A stretch of DNA of 64,000 nt from Bacteroidia bacterium. GTDB lineage: Bacteria; Bacteroidota; Bacteroidia; SpSt-205. The position numbers and the translations under genes were made by a program. Where the stretch lies: assembly GCA_026003235.1 (NCBI GenBank), contig BPGW01000006.1:62001-126000 (forward strand), given 5' to 3'. This document shows, one piece after another, positions 41,830 to 52,159 of this stretch; within the stretch, counting starts at the first letter, position 1, and each line of letters opens with the position of its first letter. A model generated the notes under the pieces. It saw only the letters and a program-made list of their open reading frames with translations, did not search any database and was not told where the DNA came from.

Positions 41830-43084
41830 GGCGCTTGTCCTGCTGATCGGCAGCGAGCTGACCGAAGGCCGCCTCCGGGATCAAAACGGCTTTTTCCTTT
41901 CGCAGGAACTGACGGAGCTGGGGTTTTTCGTGCGGGAAGTGCGTCTTCTCCCCGACGAACCCTCGCTCCTGCGGGCAGCTTTTTCCGAAGCGCTGGCTAC
42001 GCCCGCCCGCCTTCTCATTTCCAGCGGAGGGCTTGGGCACACGTCGGATGACCTCACCGCTGACCTTTGGGCCGAAGCGCTGGGGGATGTCCTTCAGGTT
42101 TCACCTGCCCTGCTTGCGGCGTTGGAGGAGCGCTTTCGGCAGGTAGGCCGTACCCCTCTGCCTTACCTGGAGCGGTATGCGCGGGTTCCCCAGCGAGGGG
42201 AGGCCCTTCCTAACCCCGTGGGGCTGTCGCCTGGGCTGTGGTGGGAAAGGGGCCTTCGGGTGATTGTAGCGTTGCCGGGGCCGCCCGCCGAGCTGCGTGC
42301 CCTCTGGCAAGAAGCCGTTGCCCCTCGTCTCCGAGACCGCTTTGGAGCGCGAGCTCCCTTCACGGCTACCCTTCGCACGACAGGCCTGCCAGAAAGTCGC
42401 GTCTCGGCCCTCCTGGCTGAGTGGGAAAAGCGCTTGCCCTCCGCCTTTCGTCTTGCCTACAACCCCTCCTGGGAAGGGGTGAGCTTGCACCTTCACGCGC
42501 CGGCTGAGATAGACCCAGGGCTTTTTGAGCAGCAGGTCCAGGAGCTTCGCAGGCTGCTGGCACCTTACCTCTACGGAGAAGGGGCCGTTTCTCTGGCAGA
42601 AGCGATCCTGCATCTGTGCCGGCAGCAGGGCTATACCCTCGCCACGGCTGAAAGCTGTACAGGCGGGCATCTGGCCGCTTCTCTTGTGGACGTGCCTGGA
42701 GCTTCCGAGGTGTTCTTAGGGGGGGTGGTTTCGTACGCCAACTCCGCTAAGGAAACCCTTCTTGGGGTCTCGGCGTGGACCTTGGCCGACAAGGGCGCCG
42801 TCAGCGAAGAGGTAGCCCTGCAGATGGCTGAGGGCGTGCGGCAGCGTCTGGGAGCCAGCGTGGGGGTGGCCACCACAGGCATCGCAGGACCTACAGGCGG
42901 TTCGCCAGACAAGCCTGTCGGCACCGTCTGGATTGCTCAGGTGGGCCCGGGTGCGCACCGCTCAGCCCATCGCTTCATTTTCCCAGGTGACCGCCAAACG
43001 ATAATCCAGCGGGCCACAGCCGCAGCTTTGAGCCTTCTTTGGAGAGGCCTTCGGCAGACCTTACCTCAAACCTCGGAGGCCTAA
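41816..43084 (+). CDS. cinA: CinA-family nicotinamide-nucleotide amidohydrolase / competence-damage protein
   Basis: LLIGSELTEGRLRDQNGFFLSQELTELGFFVREV; SSGGLGHTSDDLTADLWAEAL; ATAESCTGGHLAASLVDVPGASEVFLGGVVSYANSAK; GIAGPTGGSPDKPVGTVW. Confidence 0.95.
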   Translation: MPAPEALVLLIGSELTEGRLRDQNGFFLSQELTELGFFVREVRLLPDEPSLLRAAFSEALATPARLLISSGGLGHTSDDLTADLWAEALGDVLQVSPALLAALEERFRQVGRTPLPYLERYARVPQRGEALPNPVGLSPGLWWERGLRVIVALPGPPAELRALWQEAVAPRLRDRFGARAPFTATLRTTGLPESRVSALLAEWEKRLPSAFRLAYNPSWEGVSLHLHAPAEIDPGLFEQQVQELRRLLAPYLYGEGAVSLAEAILHLCRQQGYTLATAESCTGGHLAASLVDVPGASEVFLGGVVSYANSAKETLLGVSAWTLADKGAVSEEVALQMAEGVRQRLGASVGVATTGIAGPTGGSPDKPVGTVWIAQVGPGAHRSAHRFIFPGDRQTIIQRATAAALSLLWRGLRQTLPQTSEA

Positions 43085-43088
43085 GGGC

Positions 43089-43096
43089 TATTTTTG
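43089..43096 (+). promoter_or_regulatory. -7 box TATTTTTG, 4 nt before hldD ATG
   Basis: gggctatttttgcggcATGctg. Confidence 0.55.
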
Positions 43097-43100
43097 CGGC

Positions 43101-44069
43101 ATGCTGGTCATCACCGGCGCCGCGGGCTTCATCGGCAGCGCCTTGGCCGCCTACCTCAATGAGCAAGGCCACACCGACCTGGTGCTGGTAGACGATTTTA
43201 CGCCCCTCCCCAAGCGCCCCAACTGGACCCGACGACAGTATCGGTTTGCCGTAGAGCGAACCCACCTTTTTGACTGGCTGGATAGCTACAAGGGGGAAGT
43301 GCAGGGTATTTTTCATCTGGGGGCTCGCACCGACACCACCTTGCAGGATGAAGCGGTTTTTCACCAGCTCAACCTAACCTATTCCCAGCGTTTGTGGGCT
43401 TTCGCTGTGCAGGTAGGGGTCCCGTTTTTCTATGCCTCCAGCGCAGCCACCTACGGCGATGGAAGCCAGGGCTTTTCCGACGAAGAAGACCGGCTTCCTG
43501 CCCTCAAGCCCCTCAACCCCTACGCTCGTTCTAAGCACGCTTTTGATGTGTGGGCCCTCCAGCAGGCCGAGCGTCCTCCTCGTTGGGCGGGGTTCAAGCT
43601 CTTCAATGTGTTTGGTCCCAACGAATACCACAAAGGCCGCATGGCCAGCGTAGTCTGGCATGGTTATCAGCAGATTCGCCAGACAGGCAAAATGCAGCTT
43701 TTCCGTTCCCATCGTCCCGACTACCCGGATGGCCACCAAAAGCGCGACTTTATTTACGTCAAGGATGTGGTGCGAGTCCTCTACCACGCCTGGCAGCAGG
43801 GGCTGCCTTCGGGTATCTATAACCTGGGCACAGGCCAAGCCCGTACGTTTTTGGACTTAGCTCATGCGCTGTTTAGGGCTTTGGGTCAGCCGCCCCACAT
43901 TGAGTTCGTAGACACGCCGGCTTCTATCCGGGACAGTTACCAGTACTTCACCCAGGCCGAGATGTCCAAGCTCCGAAAAGCCGGCTATACCCACCCCTTC
44001 ACCCCCCTGGAAGAAGCCATCCAGGACTATGTGCAGAACCACTTGCTTCCCGAGCCTCAACCCTGGTAA
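43101..44069 (+). CDS. hldD: ADP-L-glycero-D-manno-heptose 6-epimerase-like
   Basis: MLVITGAAGFIGSALAAYLNEQGHTDLVLVDDF; HLGARTDTT; YASSAATYGDGSQGFSDE; FNVFGPNEYHKGRMASVV; DGHQKRDFIYVKDVV. Confidence 0.88.
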   Translation: MLVITGAAGFIGSALAAYLNEQGHTDLVLVDDFTPLPKRPNWTRRQYRFAVERTHLFDWLDSYKGEVQGIFHLGARTDTTLQDEAVFHQLNLTYSQRLWAFAVQVGVPFFYASSAATYGDGSQGFSDEEDRLPALKPLNPYARSKHAFDVWALQQAERPPRWAGFKLFNVFGPNEYHKGRMASVVWHGYQQIRQTGKMQLFRSHRPDYPDGHQKRDFIYVKDVVRVLYHAWQQGLPSGIYNLGTGQARTFLDLAHALFRALGQPPHIEFVDTPASIRDSYQYFTQAEMSKLRKAGYTHPFTPLEEAIQDYVQNHLLPEPQPW

Positions 44070-44095
44070 AGCGATTCTACCCCCGCTATTTTCGT

Positions 44096-44103
44096 TACTT
44101 TTG
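44096..44103 (+). promoter_or_regulatory. -7 box TACTTTTG, 7 nt before sdhC ATG
   Basis: cgttacttttgtacgggtATGagc. Confidence 0.6.
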
Positions 44104-44110
44104 TACGGGT

Positions 44111-44785
44111 ATGAGCAGCGTACAAACCCTTCCTCGCCCAAGCTGGCTTCATACGGCGGTTGGCCGCAAAGTGGTCATGGCCCTTACAGGCCTTTTCCTG
44201 ATGTCGTTTCTCGTGGTGCACCTGGCTGGCAACCTCCTGCTTTTGCGAAACGATGGCGGAGCGGCTTTCAACGCCTATGCGGAATTCATGAGCACCAACC
44301 CGTTTATCCGAGTGCTGGAGATTCTCCTTTTTGCGGGCTTCGTGCTGCATATCTACCAGGGTTTGTACTTCATTTGGCGGGAAAAGAAAAGCCGCCCTAT
44401 TGGCTATGCCCGTAACGCAGCCCATGCCAACACCACCCTCTTTGCCCGCAGCATGCGCATTAGCGCGCTGGTGATTCTGCTTTTTTTGGTGGTGCATCTG
44501 CGGCACTTTTTTGTAGAACACCGGTTTCTGGGGTCTTCGCTTACGATGTACGACTCTTGCAAGCTGGCCTTTGAAAACCCCTATTACACCCTCTTCTATG
44601 TGGCCAGCAGCGTGCTTTTGGCTTTTCACTTGGCGCATGGTTTTTATAGCAGCTTCCAAACGCTGGGCTTGGTCATGAATCACCGGATTGAACGGCTTGT
44701 CAAGGTGGCAGGGGCGGCCTTTGCGTTTCTCGTGCCGCTGGGGTTTGCGGTCATTCCGCTGTACTTCTGGATACGAACCTTCTAA
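44111..44785 (+). CDS. sdhC: Succinate dehydrogenase cytochrome b subunit
   Basis: VGRKVVMALTGLFLMSFLVVHLAGNLLLLRNDGGAAFNAYAEFM...VVHLRHFFVEHRF...AFHLAHGFYSSFQTLGL. Confidence 0.9.
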   Translation: MSSVQTLPRPSWLHTAVGRKVVMALTGLFLMSFLVVHLAGNLLLLRNDGGAAFNAYAEFMSTNPFIRVLEILLFAGFVLHIYQGLYFIWREKKSRPIGYARNAAHANTTLFARSMRISALVILLFLVVHLRHFFVEHRFLGSSLTMYDSCKLAFENPYYTLFYVASSVLLAFHLAHGFYSSFQTLGLVMNHRIERLVKVAGAAFAFLVPLGFAVIPLYFWIRTF

Positions 44786-44797
44786 CCTGGAATACCT

Positions 44798-46779
44798 ATG
44801 AGTGAGATTCTCACGCCTGCTGCTCCGGTAAAAAGCTCGCCTATCACCTGGCGAGAGGGCAGTCCTATTTTGGATAGCCGTTGTCCTTCGGGGGAGCTGG
44901 AGAAGCGCTGGACCCGACACAAAGACAACCTGAAGCTGGTGGCCCCTCACAACAAGCGCAAACTTGAAGTGATTGTGGTGGGGGCTGGCCTGGCGGGGGC
45001 TTCGGCGGCTGCCACCCTCGGAGAGCTGGGCTACAACGTCAAAGTGTTCGTCTACCACAATTCCCCTCGCCGAGCGCATAGCATCGCCGCCCAAGGGGGC
45101 ATCAACGCAGCTAAGAATTACCGCAACGACGGCGATAGCGTATGGCGGCTCTTTTACGACACGATCAAGGGAGGTGATTTCCGGGCCCGCGAGTCTAATG
45201 TCTATCGTTTAGCCGAAGTCAGCGTCAAAATCATTGACCACTGCGTGGCGCAGGGCATTCCGTTTGCGCGGGAGTACGGGGGCTACTTAGATACGCGCTC
45301 GTTTGGGGGGGCTCAGCTCATGCGCACTTTTTATGCGCGGGGCCAAACGGGGCAGCAGCTCCTGCTCGGTGCGTACGCGGCCCTTCAGCGGCAAGTTGCG
45401 CTCGGCAATGTCCAAGTGTATTACAACCACGATGTGCTGGACGTGGTGGTGGAGGAGGGCCGCGCTCGCGGGATCATCGTGCGCAACCTCATCACCGGCG
45501 AACTGCATCGGGTCGCTGCCCACGCCGTGGTGCTCGCCACCGGCGGCTACGGCAACGCCTACTACCTCTCCACCAACGCCAAGCTTTCCAACGCTACGGC
45601 TATATGGCGAGCTCATAAGCGGGGCGCTTACTTTGGCAATCCCAGTTTTGTGCAGATTCACCCTACCTGCATACCCCAGTCTGGAGAGTACCAGTCCAAG
45701 CTCACCCTCATGAGCGAGAGCCTGCGCAACGACGGTCGGGTCTGGGTGCCTCGTACCCCTGGTGACAAGCGCCGGCCCCAGGACATCCCAGAGTCGGAAC
45801 GGTGGTACTACCTGGAAGAATGGTACCCGTCCTTCGGTAACCTGGTGCCCCGAGACATCGCTTCCCGAGCCGCCAAGCGGGTCTGCGACATGGGGTATGG
45901 CGTAGGGCCCACCGGCCGGGCGGTGTACCTGGACTTCTCTGACGCCATCAAACGGCTCGGCCGAGAAGTGATCTACCAGCGCTACGGAAACCTCTTTGAA
46001 ATGTACGAGGAGATCACCGGCGAAAGCCCCTGGGAAACCCCCATGCGCATTTATCCCGCTGTACACTACACAATGGGAGGGCTGTGGGTGGATTACAACC
46101 TCATGACCAACATTGAGGGGCTCTACGCCATTGGCGAAGCGAACTTTTCCGACCATGGCGCTAATCGCCTGGGCGCCAGCGCTCTCATGCAAGGGGCTGG
46201 CGGATGGGTACTTCATTCTGCCTTATACCATCGGGGACTACTTGGCGACGCAGCTTTTCGTGAAGCCTTCCACCGATACGGCGGCTTTTGCTCAGGCTGA
46301 GCGGGAAACCCAAGAACGCATAGAACGCGTGCTCTCCACCAAAGGCACCCGTTCTGTAGATGAGTTTCACCGAGAATTGGGGAAAATCTTGTGGGACCAC
46401 TGTGGGCTTGCCCGCAACGCCGAAGGGCTCACGCAGGCCCCTACAGCAGGTGCGGGAGCTGCGGGAGCGCTTCTGGCGGGAGGTCCGTGTGCCAGGAACC
46501 GGCGCCGAGTTCAACCAAAACCTTGAAAAGGCCCTTCGTGTGGCGGACTTCCTGGAGCTCGGTGAGCTCATGATCGTGGACGCCTACCACCGAGAGGAAT
46601 CCTGCGGCTGCCACCTGAGAGAAGAGTATCAAACCCCCGAAGGAGAAGCTCTGCGCCGAGACGAAGAGTACGCCTACGTGGCCGCTTGGGAGTGGGCCGG
46701 GGAAAATGAACCCCCCATCCTGCACAAGGAACCCCTCCAGTTTGAGTTCGTCAAACCTACCGTCCGAAGCTACAAATAA
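44798..46779 (+). CDS. sdhA: Succinate dehydrogenase/fumarate reductase flavoprotein subunit; +1 frameshifts near 46193 and 46437
   Basis: [129 protein letters not shown]. Confidence 0.96.
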
Positions 46780-46787
46780 GTTCAGCT

Positions 46788-47546
46788 ATGCGTTTCACCT
46801 TGCGGATTTGGCGTCAGAAAAACGCTCAGGACCCTGGGCGTTTTGAGACCTATGAAGTGGATGGGATTTCGCCGAATACCTCCTTCCTGGAGATGCTGGA
46901 TGTGCTGAACGAGCGCCTGATCAAGGAGGGCAAAGAGCCGGTTGCTTTTGATCACGACTGCCGAGAAGGGATATGTGGGTCCTGTGGGCTTTTCATCAAT
47001 GGGCGAGCGCACGGGCCTTTGCCCAACATCACCACCTGCCGGCTTTACATGCGACATTTCCGGGATGGAGAAACGATTACGATTGAGCCTTTTCGGGCTA
47101 AGCCCTTCCCGGTTATTCGGGATCTGGTGGTGGACCGTTCGGCGCTGGATCGGATCATCCAGGCGGGGGGCTACATCTCGGTCAATGCGGGCAGCGCTCC
47201 GGACGCCAACGCCATTCCTATTCCCAAGCCGGTAGCGGATCGGGCCTTTGATTACGCCACGTGTATTGGCTGTGGGGCCTGCGTGGCCGCCTGCAAGAAC
47301 GCTTCTGCCATGCTCTTCACGGCGGCGAAGGTGGCTCACCTGGCCCTCTTGCCGCAAGGGCAGCCAGAGCGGCGCCAGCGTGTGCAAAAAATGGTGGCCC
47401 AGATGGACCTGGAGGGGTTTGGTCATTGCAGCAATACCGGCGCTTGCGCCGTAGAGTGCCCGGCCAAGATTCCGCTCACGGCGATTGCGCAATTGCAGCG
47501 GGACTTTATCTGGGCGCACTTCACGCCGGACCCTTACGCGCGCTGA
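46788..47546 (+). CDS. sdhB: Succinate dehydrogenase/fumarate reductase iron-sulfur subunit
   Basis: [77 protein letters not shown]. Confidence 0.96.
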   Translation: MRFTLRIWRQKNAQDPGRFETYEVDGISPNTSFLEMLDVLNERLIKEGKEPVAFDHDCREGICGSCGLFINGRAHGPLPNITTCRLYMRHFRDGETITIEPFRAKPFPVIRDLVVDRSALDRIIQAGGYISVNAGSAPDANAIPIPKPVADRAFDYATCIGCGACVAACKNASAMLFTAAKVAHLALLPQGQPERRQRVQKMVAQMDLEGFGHCSNTGACAVECPAKIPLTAIAQLQRDFIWAHFTPDPYAR

Positions 47547-47554
47547 GGGGCCCT

Positions 47555-47562
47555 TACCTTTG
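47555..47562 (+). promoter_or_regulatory. -7 box TACCTTTG, 5 nt before aspS GTG
   Basis: cccttacctttgcgccgGTGgaa. Confidence 0.6.
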
Positions 47563-47567
47563 CGCCG

Positions 47568-49277
47568 GTGGAAGCTACTTCGTATCGCACGCACGGGTGC
47601 GGTGAGCTGCGTCCTCATCACGTAGGGCAGCGTCTACGCGTGGCTGGCTGGGTGCGCCGGGTGCGAGACCTGGGGCGCTTCGTCTTTGTGGACCTACGGG
47701 ACCGTACGGGTATCCTCCAGTTGTATGCGAGAGCGGAAAGCCCTCTCTACGCTTCCCTCCGCAAACTGGGCCGGGAATGGGTCATCCAGGCGGAAGGCAC
47801 CCTTCGCCTGCGTGAAAGCCCCAATCCAGCCCTCCCCACCGGCCAGGTGGAATTGGAAGTGGAGTCCCTTACGGTGCTCAATCCTTCCCTCACACCGCCT
47901 TTTCTCATTGAGGACGAAACGGATGGCCTGGAAGAGCTCCGGCTTCAGTATCGCTACCTGGACCTGCGCCGGCCCGTGATGCAGGCGCGCCTCATGCTGC
48001 GAGCTCGCCTTCTTGCGGTGCTGCGCCATTACCTCACAAGCCGGGGGTTCGTGGAGATAGAGACCCCCATGCTCATCCGTTCCACGCCAGAAGGCGCACG
48101 CGACTTCCTGGTTCCTTCCCGCCTCAAGCCAGGCGCCTTCTATGCCCTGCCTCAGTCCCCTCAGCTGCTCAAGCAGCTGCTCATGATTGCGGGCTACGAC
48201 CGCTACTTTCAGATTGCCCGCTGTTTTCGGGACGAAGACTACCGAGGTGACCGCCAGGCGGAATTCACCCAGCTGGACTGCGAGCTAAGCTTCGTAACCC
48301 AGGAGGAAATCCTTGAGCTTTTTACGGACCTGGTGCGGTTCACTTTTCGGGAGGTACTGGGGGTGGAGATCGGACCGGTGCCCCGGCTTACCTATGCTGA
48401 AGCGTTGGCGCAGTATGGTTCCGACAAGCCCGACTTGCGTTACGCCCTTCGGTGGGAAGAGGTCACAGCGTGGGCGCACCAGCAGCCGGTTCCTTTTTGG
48501 GAGGGGCGTCGGGTCTTCTGGATGTGGGTGCCAGGGGGGCACGCCTCCCGTAAGGTGCAAGACACCTGGCGCGCTTTGGCCCAGGAAGCTGGCGTCGCTT
48601 CGGTGGCCTTCGTCCAAAAAACCCCTCAGCAGGTCTCTACCTCCCTCTCCAAGTTCCTTTCGCCGGAATCCCTTGAGCTGCCTGGGGAAGGGCTTGGGCT
48701 CTGGGTGGCCCTTGAAGACGGTCCTACCTCTGCCTTGGGGGCGCTGCGGTCAGCGGTGATCCGAGACCTCAACCTTCAGCCCGAACGCGAATGGGCCGTG
48801 CTCTGGGTGACGGACTTCCCGCTCTTTGAGAAAACGGAAGAGGGGCGCTTGGCGCCGGCGCATCATCCCTTCGTGCATCCCCACCCCGAGGATTTAGATC
48901 GGCTTCAGACGGATCCGTTGAGTGTGCGAGGCCTGGCTTACGACCTCGTCATCAACGGCTACGAAATCCTCAGCGGAAGCCTGCGGTGCCATGTGCCGGA
49001 GCTGCAGCGGCAAATCTTTCGCCTGTTGGGCTTCAGCCCCGCTGAGATGGAAGAGAAGTTCGGTTTTCTCCTGCAAGCGCTCAGTTATGGGGCTCCGCCG
49101 CATGGAGGGTGTGCGTTTGGCCTAGACCGGTGGGTGATGCTCTTGGCGGGAGGGCAAAGTTTGCGGGATGTGATCGCCTTCCCGAAGACGGCCAGTGGGG
49201 CCGACCTCATGCTGGGGGCCCCGGCCCCCCTTGATCCCGCCCAGAAGGCCGAACTCCTCGGCTGGCTATCTTCCTAA
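47568..49277 (+). CDS. aspS: Aspartyl-tRNA synthetase
   Basis: GTG start; VAGWVRRVRDLGRFVFVDLRDRTGILQLYA; RYLDLRRPVMQARLMLRARLLAVLRHYLTSRGFVEIETPMLIRSTPEGARDFLVPSR; FALPQSPQLLKQLLMIAGYDRYFQIARCFRDEDYRGDRQAEFTQLDCE. Confidence 0.96.
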   Translation: MEATSYRTHGCGELRPHHVGQRLRVAGWVRRVRDLGRFVFVDLRDRTGILQLYARAESPLYASLRKLGREWVIQAEGTLRLRESPNPALPTGQVELEVESLTVLNPSLTPPFLIEDETDGLEELRLQYRYLDLRRPVMQARLMLRARLLAVLRHYLTSRGFVEIETPMLIRSTPEGARDFLVPSRLKPGAFYALPQSPQLLKQLLMIAGYDRYFQIARCFRDEDYRGDRQAEFTQLDCELSFVTQEEILELFTDLVRFTFREVLGVEIGPVPRLTYAEALAQYGSDKPDLRYALRWEEVTAWAHQQPVPFWEGRRVFWMWVPGGHASRKVQDTWRALAQEAGVASVAFVQKTPQQVSTSLSKFLSPESLELPGEGLGLWVALEDGPTSALGALRSAVIRDLNLQPEREWAVLWVTDFPLFEKTEEGRLAPAHHPFVHPHPEDLDRLQTDPLSVRGLAYDLVINGYEILSGSLRCHVPELQRQIFRLLGFSPAEMEEKFGFLLQALSYGAPPHGGCAFGLDRWVMLLAGGQSLRDVIAFPKTASGADLMLGAPAPLDPAQKAELLGWLSS

Positions 49278-49295
49278 CCGATGTACCTTTGTCCG

Positions 49296-49556
49296 GTGCC
49301 TGCAAAGCCCAGCACAGCTCAGGCTCTGGCACAACTGGAGGCTATTTTCCGGCGCCATGGCTATCGCCTCCGCTACATGAAAGGCCCCTTTCGGGGTGGA
49401 GCTTGCCGGCTCTACGAGGAAAAGCTGGTCGTCATCAACGCCGTGTATCCCCCTTTAGGACGAGCCCGGGCCCTGGCTACCATCGCTGATCAGCTTCGCG
49501 ACCAGCTGGACCTTACCCCAGAAGAAAGCCAGCTCATCCAGCGTTTCGCTCTTTGA
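49296..49556 (+). CDS. Conserved hypothetical, about 86 aa
   Basis: In-frame GTG 49296, 4 nt after TACCTTTG, preferred over ATG 49281 which sits upstream of and inside the box. Confidence 0.5.
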   Translation: MPAKPSTAQALAQLEAIFRRHGYRLRYMKGPFRGGACRLYEEKLVVINAVYPPLGRARALATIADQLRDQLDLTPEESQLIQRFAL

Positions 49557-50329
49557 AGCTCGTCTTTCTTGGTACAGGGACTTCGCAGGGGGTGCCGGTC
49601 GTCGGCTGCGCTTGTCCTGTGTGCCGTTCGCCTGACCCCCGCGATAAGCGCCTGCGCACTTCGGCGGCCATCGTGGTCCAAGGGCGAGTATGGGTGCTGG
49701 ACACAGGACCGGACTTTCGCACGCAGCTCATAGCGGCCCGCTTGCCCACGCTTGACGCCGTTCTCTTTACGCATGCCCACAAGGATCACACGGCCGGCCT
49801 GGACGATGTGCGTCCCTTCAACTACCTCCAAGGCAAGCGCATCTCCCTCTACGCCGAAGGCCAAGCCCTGGCGCAAATCCGGCGAGAGTATGCCTACGCC
49901 TTTGAGGGGCCGCCTTATCCGGGCTTGCCTCAGTTTTCGCTGTGGGAAATCGAGCCGTATGCCCCTTTCTCCCTGCAGGGGGTGGAAGTAAAACCCTTCC
50001 TGGTGTGGCATTACAAGCTCCCCGTGCTGGGCTTCCGAATCGGGGGGCTGGTCTACATCACCGACGCCAGCGCCATCCCAGAAGAGTCGTGGCCTTACCT
50101 CTACGACGCAGAAGTCCTGGTCTTGAACGCCCTCCGTAAAGAACCCCACATCTCGCACTTCCACCTTGAGGCGGCCGTGGAAGTGGTAAAAAAAGCGCGC
50201 CCTCGGCAAGCCTACTTCACCCACATCAGTCATCTCTTGGGCTTGCACGCCGAAGTGGAGAAAGAATTGCCTGCTTCGGTACGCTTGGCCTACGATGGGC
50301 TGGTTGTGCGGCTGTCGGACCCCTCGTAG
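49553..50329 (+). CDS. MBL-fold phosphohydrolase (PhnP / phosphoribosyl cyclic phosphodiesterase-like)
   Basis: LVFLGTGTSQGVPVVGCACPVCRSPDPRDKRLRTSAAI; FTHAHKDHTAGLDDVRPF; YFTHISHLLG. TTG start with ATGA-like overlap. Confidence 0.88.
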   Translation: MKLVFLGTGTSQGVPVVGCACPVCRSPDPRDKRLRTSAAIVVQGRVWVLDTGPDFRTQLIAARLPTLDAVLFTHAHKDHTAGLDDVRPFNYLQGKRISLYAEGQALAQIRREYAYAFEGPPYPGLPQFSLWEIEPYAPFSLQGVEVKPFLVWHYKLPVLGFRIGGLVYITDASAIPEESWPYLYDAEVLVLNALRKEPHISHFHLEAAVEVVKKARPRQAYFTHISHLLGLHAEVEKELPASVRLAYDGLVVRLSDPS

Positions 50330-50340
50330 CTTTGCAGAAC

Positions 50341-50913
50341 ATGCGCAGCTACCGGGTCCTGCTCGTGCGGAAGTTTCCTGAAAACCCCACCCTCGGCTTT
50401 TATCGCCATCCTAAGCTGCCCAGTTCTCTACTGGGTCGCACCCTGGTGCGGTTTTTGCATGTCACTTCGCCCGCTGACGTGGTGGCTTTTTACTACCACA
50501 ATGGCTTTTTGCGCAGCTATGAGGTGCTCTTCACGGACACGCATGTCTATGACAAAGAGGCCTACTTCCCTCTGGAAGATATTCGGGGTGTGCAGCGCGA
50601 GGGCAGGAAGCTGATCCTTCAAATCAACCATGTCGGACGCATCCTTCCCCACACCATGAAACTGGGCTCCGAATTGGCAGCGGAGCTTATGCAGCGTGTA
50701 TTTGACCTGATTGTGCATGTGCCCAAAGAAGACATGATTGAGCGGGTGATAGAGCGCCGCGCCAACCTCAACTTAGCCAGCGTCCAATGGCTGGAGCTGC
50801 GAGACGAAGTGCTGCGGACCATAGACCTCCTCTACGAGAAGTACCAAGAAGGAAAACTCTCCCTGCTTGAGTACGAGATGCTGCGAGAAGACCTCTTGCG
50901 TCGCTTGGTGTGA
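50341..50913 (+). CDS. Hypothetical protein with SHOCT-like C-terminal segment
   Basis: ATG 50341 (MRSYRVLLV) 6 nt after TAGCTTTG; C-term IDLLYEKYQEGKLSLLEYEMLREDLLRRL. Confidence 0.5.
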   Translation: MRSYRVLLVRKFPENPTLGFYRHPKLPSSLLGRTLVRFLHVTSPADVVAFYYHNGFLRSYEVLFTDTHVYDKEAYFPLEDIRGVQREGRKLILQINHVGRILPHTMKLGSELAAELMQRVFDLIVHVPKEDMIERVIERRANLNLASVQWLELRDEVLRTIDLLYEKYQEGKLSLLEYEMLREDLLRRLV

Positions 50914-50916
50914 GGT

Positions 50917-52143
50917 ATGTACAGCGATAGGCTTTTGCGGTGGCTTTTTCTGGTAGGCTTGTGGGTGCTGGCGGAAGTCTTGGGCTACTACGGACTCAAG
51001 CGGTTGGGGCTGTGGCGCCGGTGGCTGGGGTGGAGTACGGCGATAGCTTTTCTCTTGGGAACGATCCTTTTTGGAGCGGGGTACCTGCTGCAAACTCGCC
51101 CTGGAGGGCACACCCTCTACCTTTCCATACAGAGGGTAGGGGGGGTGCTATTTCTGGTTTGGCTGGGGCTTACGATGGGAAAGTTGCTGGGTGGGGTTTG
51201 GGGCTTGTTGGCGGGAAGGCAGAAAACCCCTAAGGCTGGCTTTTCTCCCTCACGGCGAGCATTCTTGCAGACGGTGGGAGCGGCAGCGGCGGCCCTACCT
51301 TGCGTCGGTCTGGGCTATGGCTTCTGGATCGGGCGGTATCGCTTCCGCTTTGAGACGATTGAAGTGGCCCTGCCCGACCTCCCACCCGCCTGGGAAGGCC
51401 TCTCTATCCTCCAGTTTTCTGACTTGCACAGCGGCAGCTTCGTAGAGCCGGCGGCGCTCAAGCCGGTATGGGAAGCCATCCAGAAGGCAGCCGCAGATCT
51501 TTGCGTCTTTACAGGCGACTGGGTCAATGTCTATGCCGAAGAGCTGGAGCCTTTTGTCGCTGACCTGGCGAGCCTTTCGGCGCCCCTCGGTAAGTGGGCC
51601 GTGCTGGGCAACCACGACTACGGCGACTACGCCCGCTGGAAGGACCCCACCGAGAAAGCCGCTAACCTTGCCTACCTGCGCCGGCTCATCGCTCAGAGTG
51701 GCTTTCGCTTGCTGGAAGATGCCGCTTACACGCTCTACCAAGGTGGGGAACCTCTTACGCTGGTAGGCGTGGGCAACTGGAGCGCTTGGCGGCGCTTCCA
51801 ACGGTATGGCGACTTAGCTCGCGCCTGGAAAGACGTGCCTTCCCAAGGGCCCAAGATCCTTCTCTCCCACGATCCCACCCACTGGGAAGCCCAGGTGCAA
51901 GGGCGCTATCCCATTTCGCTTACGCTGAGCGGGCATACGCACGGCCTGCAGTTCGGCCTGGAATGGGGGCGGTGGCGCTTCAGCCCAGCCCAATGGCTCT
52001 ATACCTACTGGGCCGGTCTGTATCAAGTGGGTTCGCAGTTTCTGTACGTCAATCGGGGTCTCGGCTATGTAGGGGTCCCAGCCCGACTGGGGATATGGCC
52101 CGAAGTGACGATCCTGCGCTTGCGTCGGCAAAGGCCCGTCTGA
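50917..52143 (+). CDS. Membrane metallophosphoesterase (YkuE-like)
   Basis: TM N-terminus; LSILQFSDLHSGSFV, VFTGDWVN, AVLGNHDYGDY, LLSHDPTHWE, LSGHTHGLQFG. Confidence 0.9.
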   Translation: MYSDRLLRWLFLVGLWVLAEVLGYYGLKRLGLWRRWLGWSTAIAFLLGTILFGAGYLLQTRPGGHTLYLSIQRVGGVLFLVWLGLTMGKLLGGVWGLLAGRQKTPKAGFSPSRRAFLQTVGAAAAALPCVGLGYGFWIGRYRFRFETIEVALPDLPPAWEGLSILQFSDLHSGSFVEPAALKPVWEAIQKAAADLCVFTGDWVNVYAEELEPFVADLASLSAPLGKWAVLGNHDYGDYARWKDPTEKAANLAYLRRLIAQSGFRLLEDAAYTLYQGGEPLTLVGVGNWSAWRRFQRYGDLARAWKDVPSQGPKILLSHDPTHWEAQVQGRYPISLTLSGHTHGLQFGLEWGRWRFSPAQWLYTYWAGLYQVGSQFLYVNRGLGYVGVPARLGIWPEVTILRLRRQRPV

Positions 52144-52159
52144 GCTAACTTAGTCCCCT

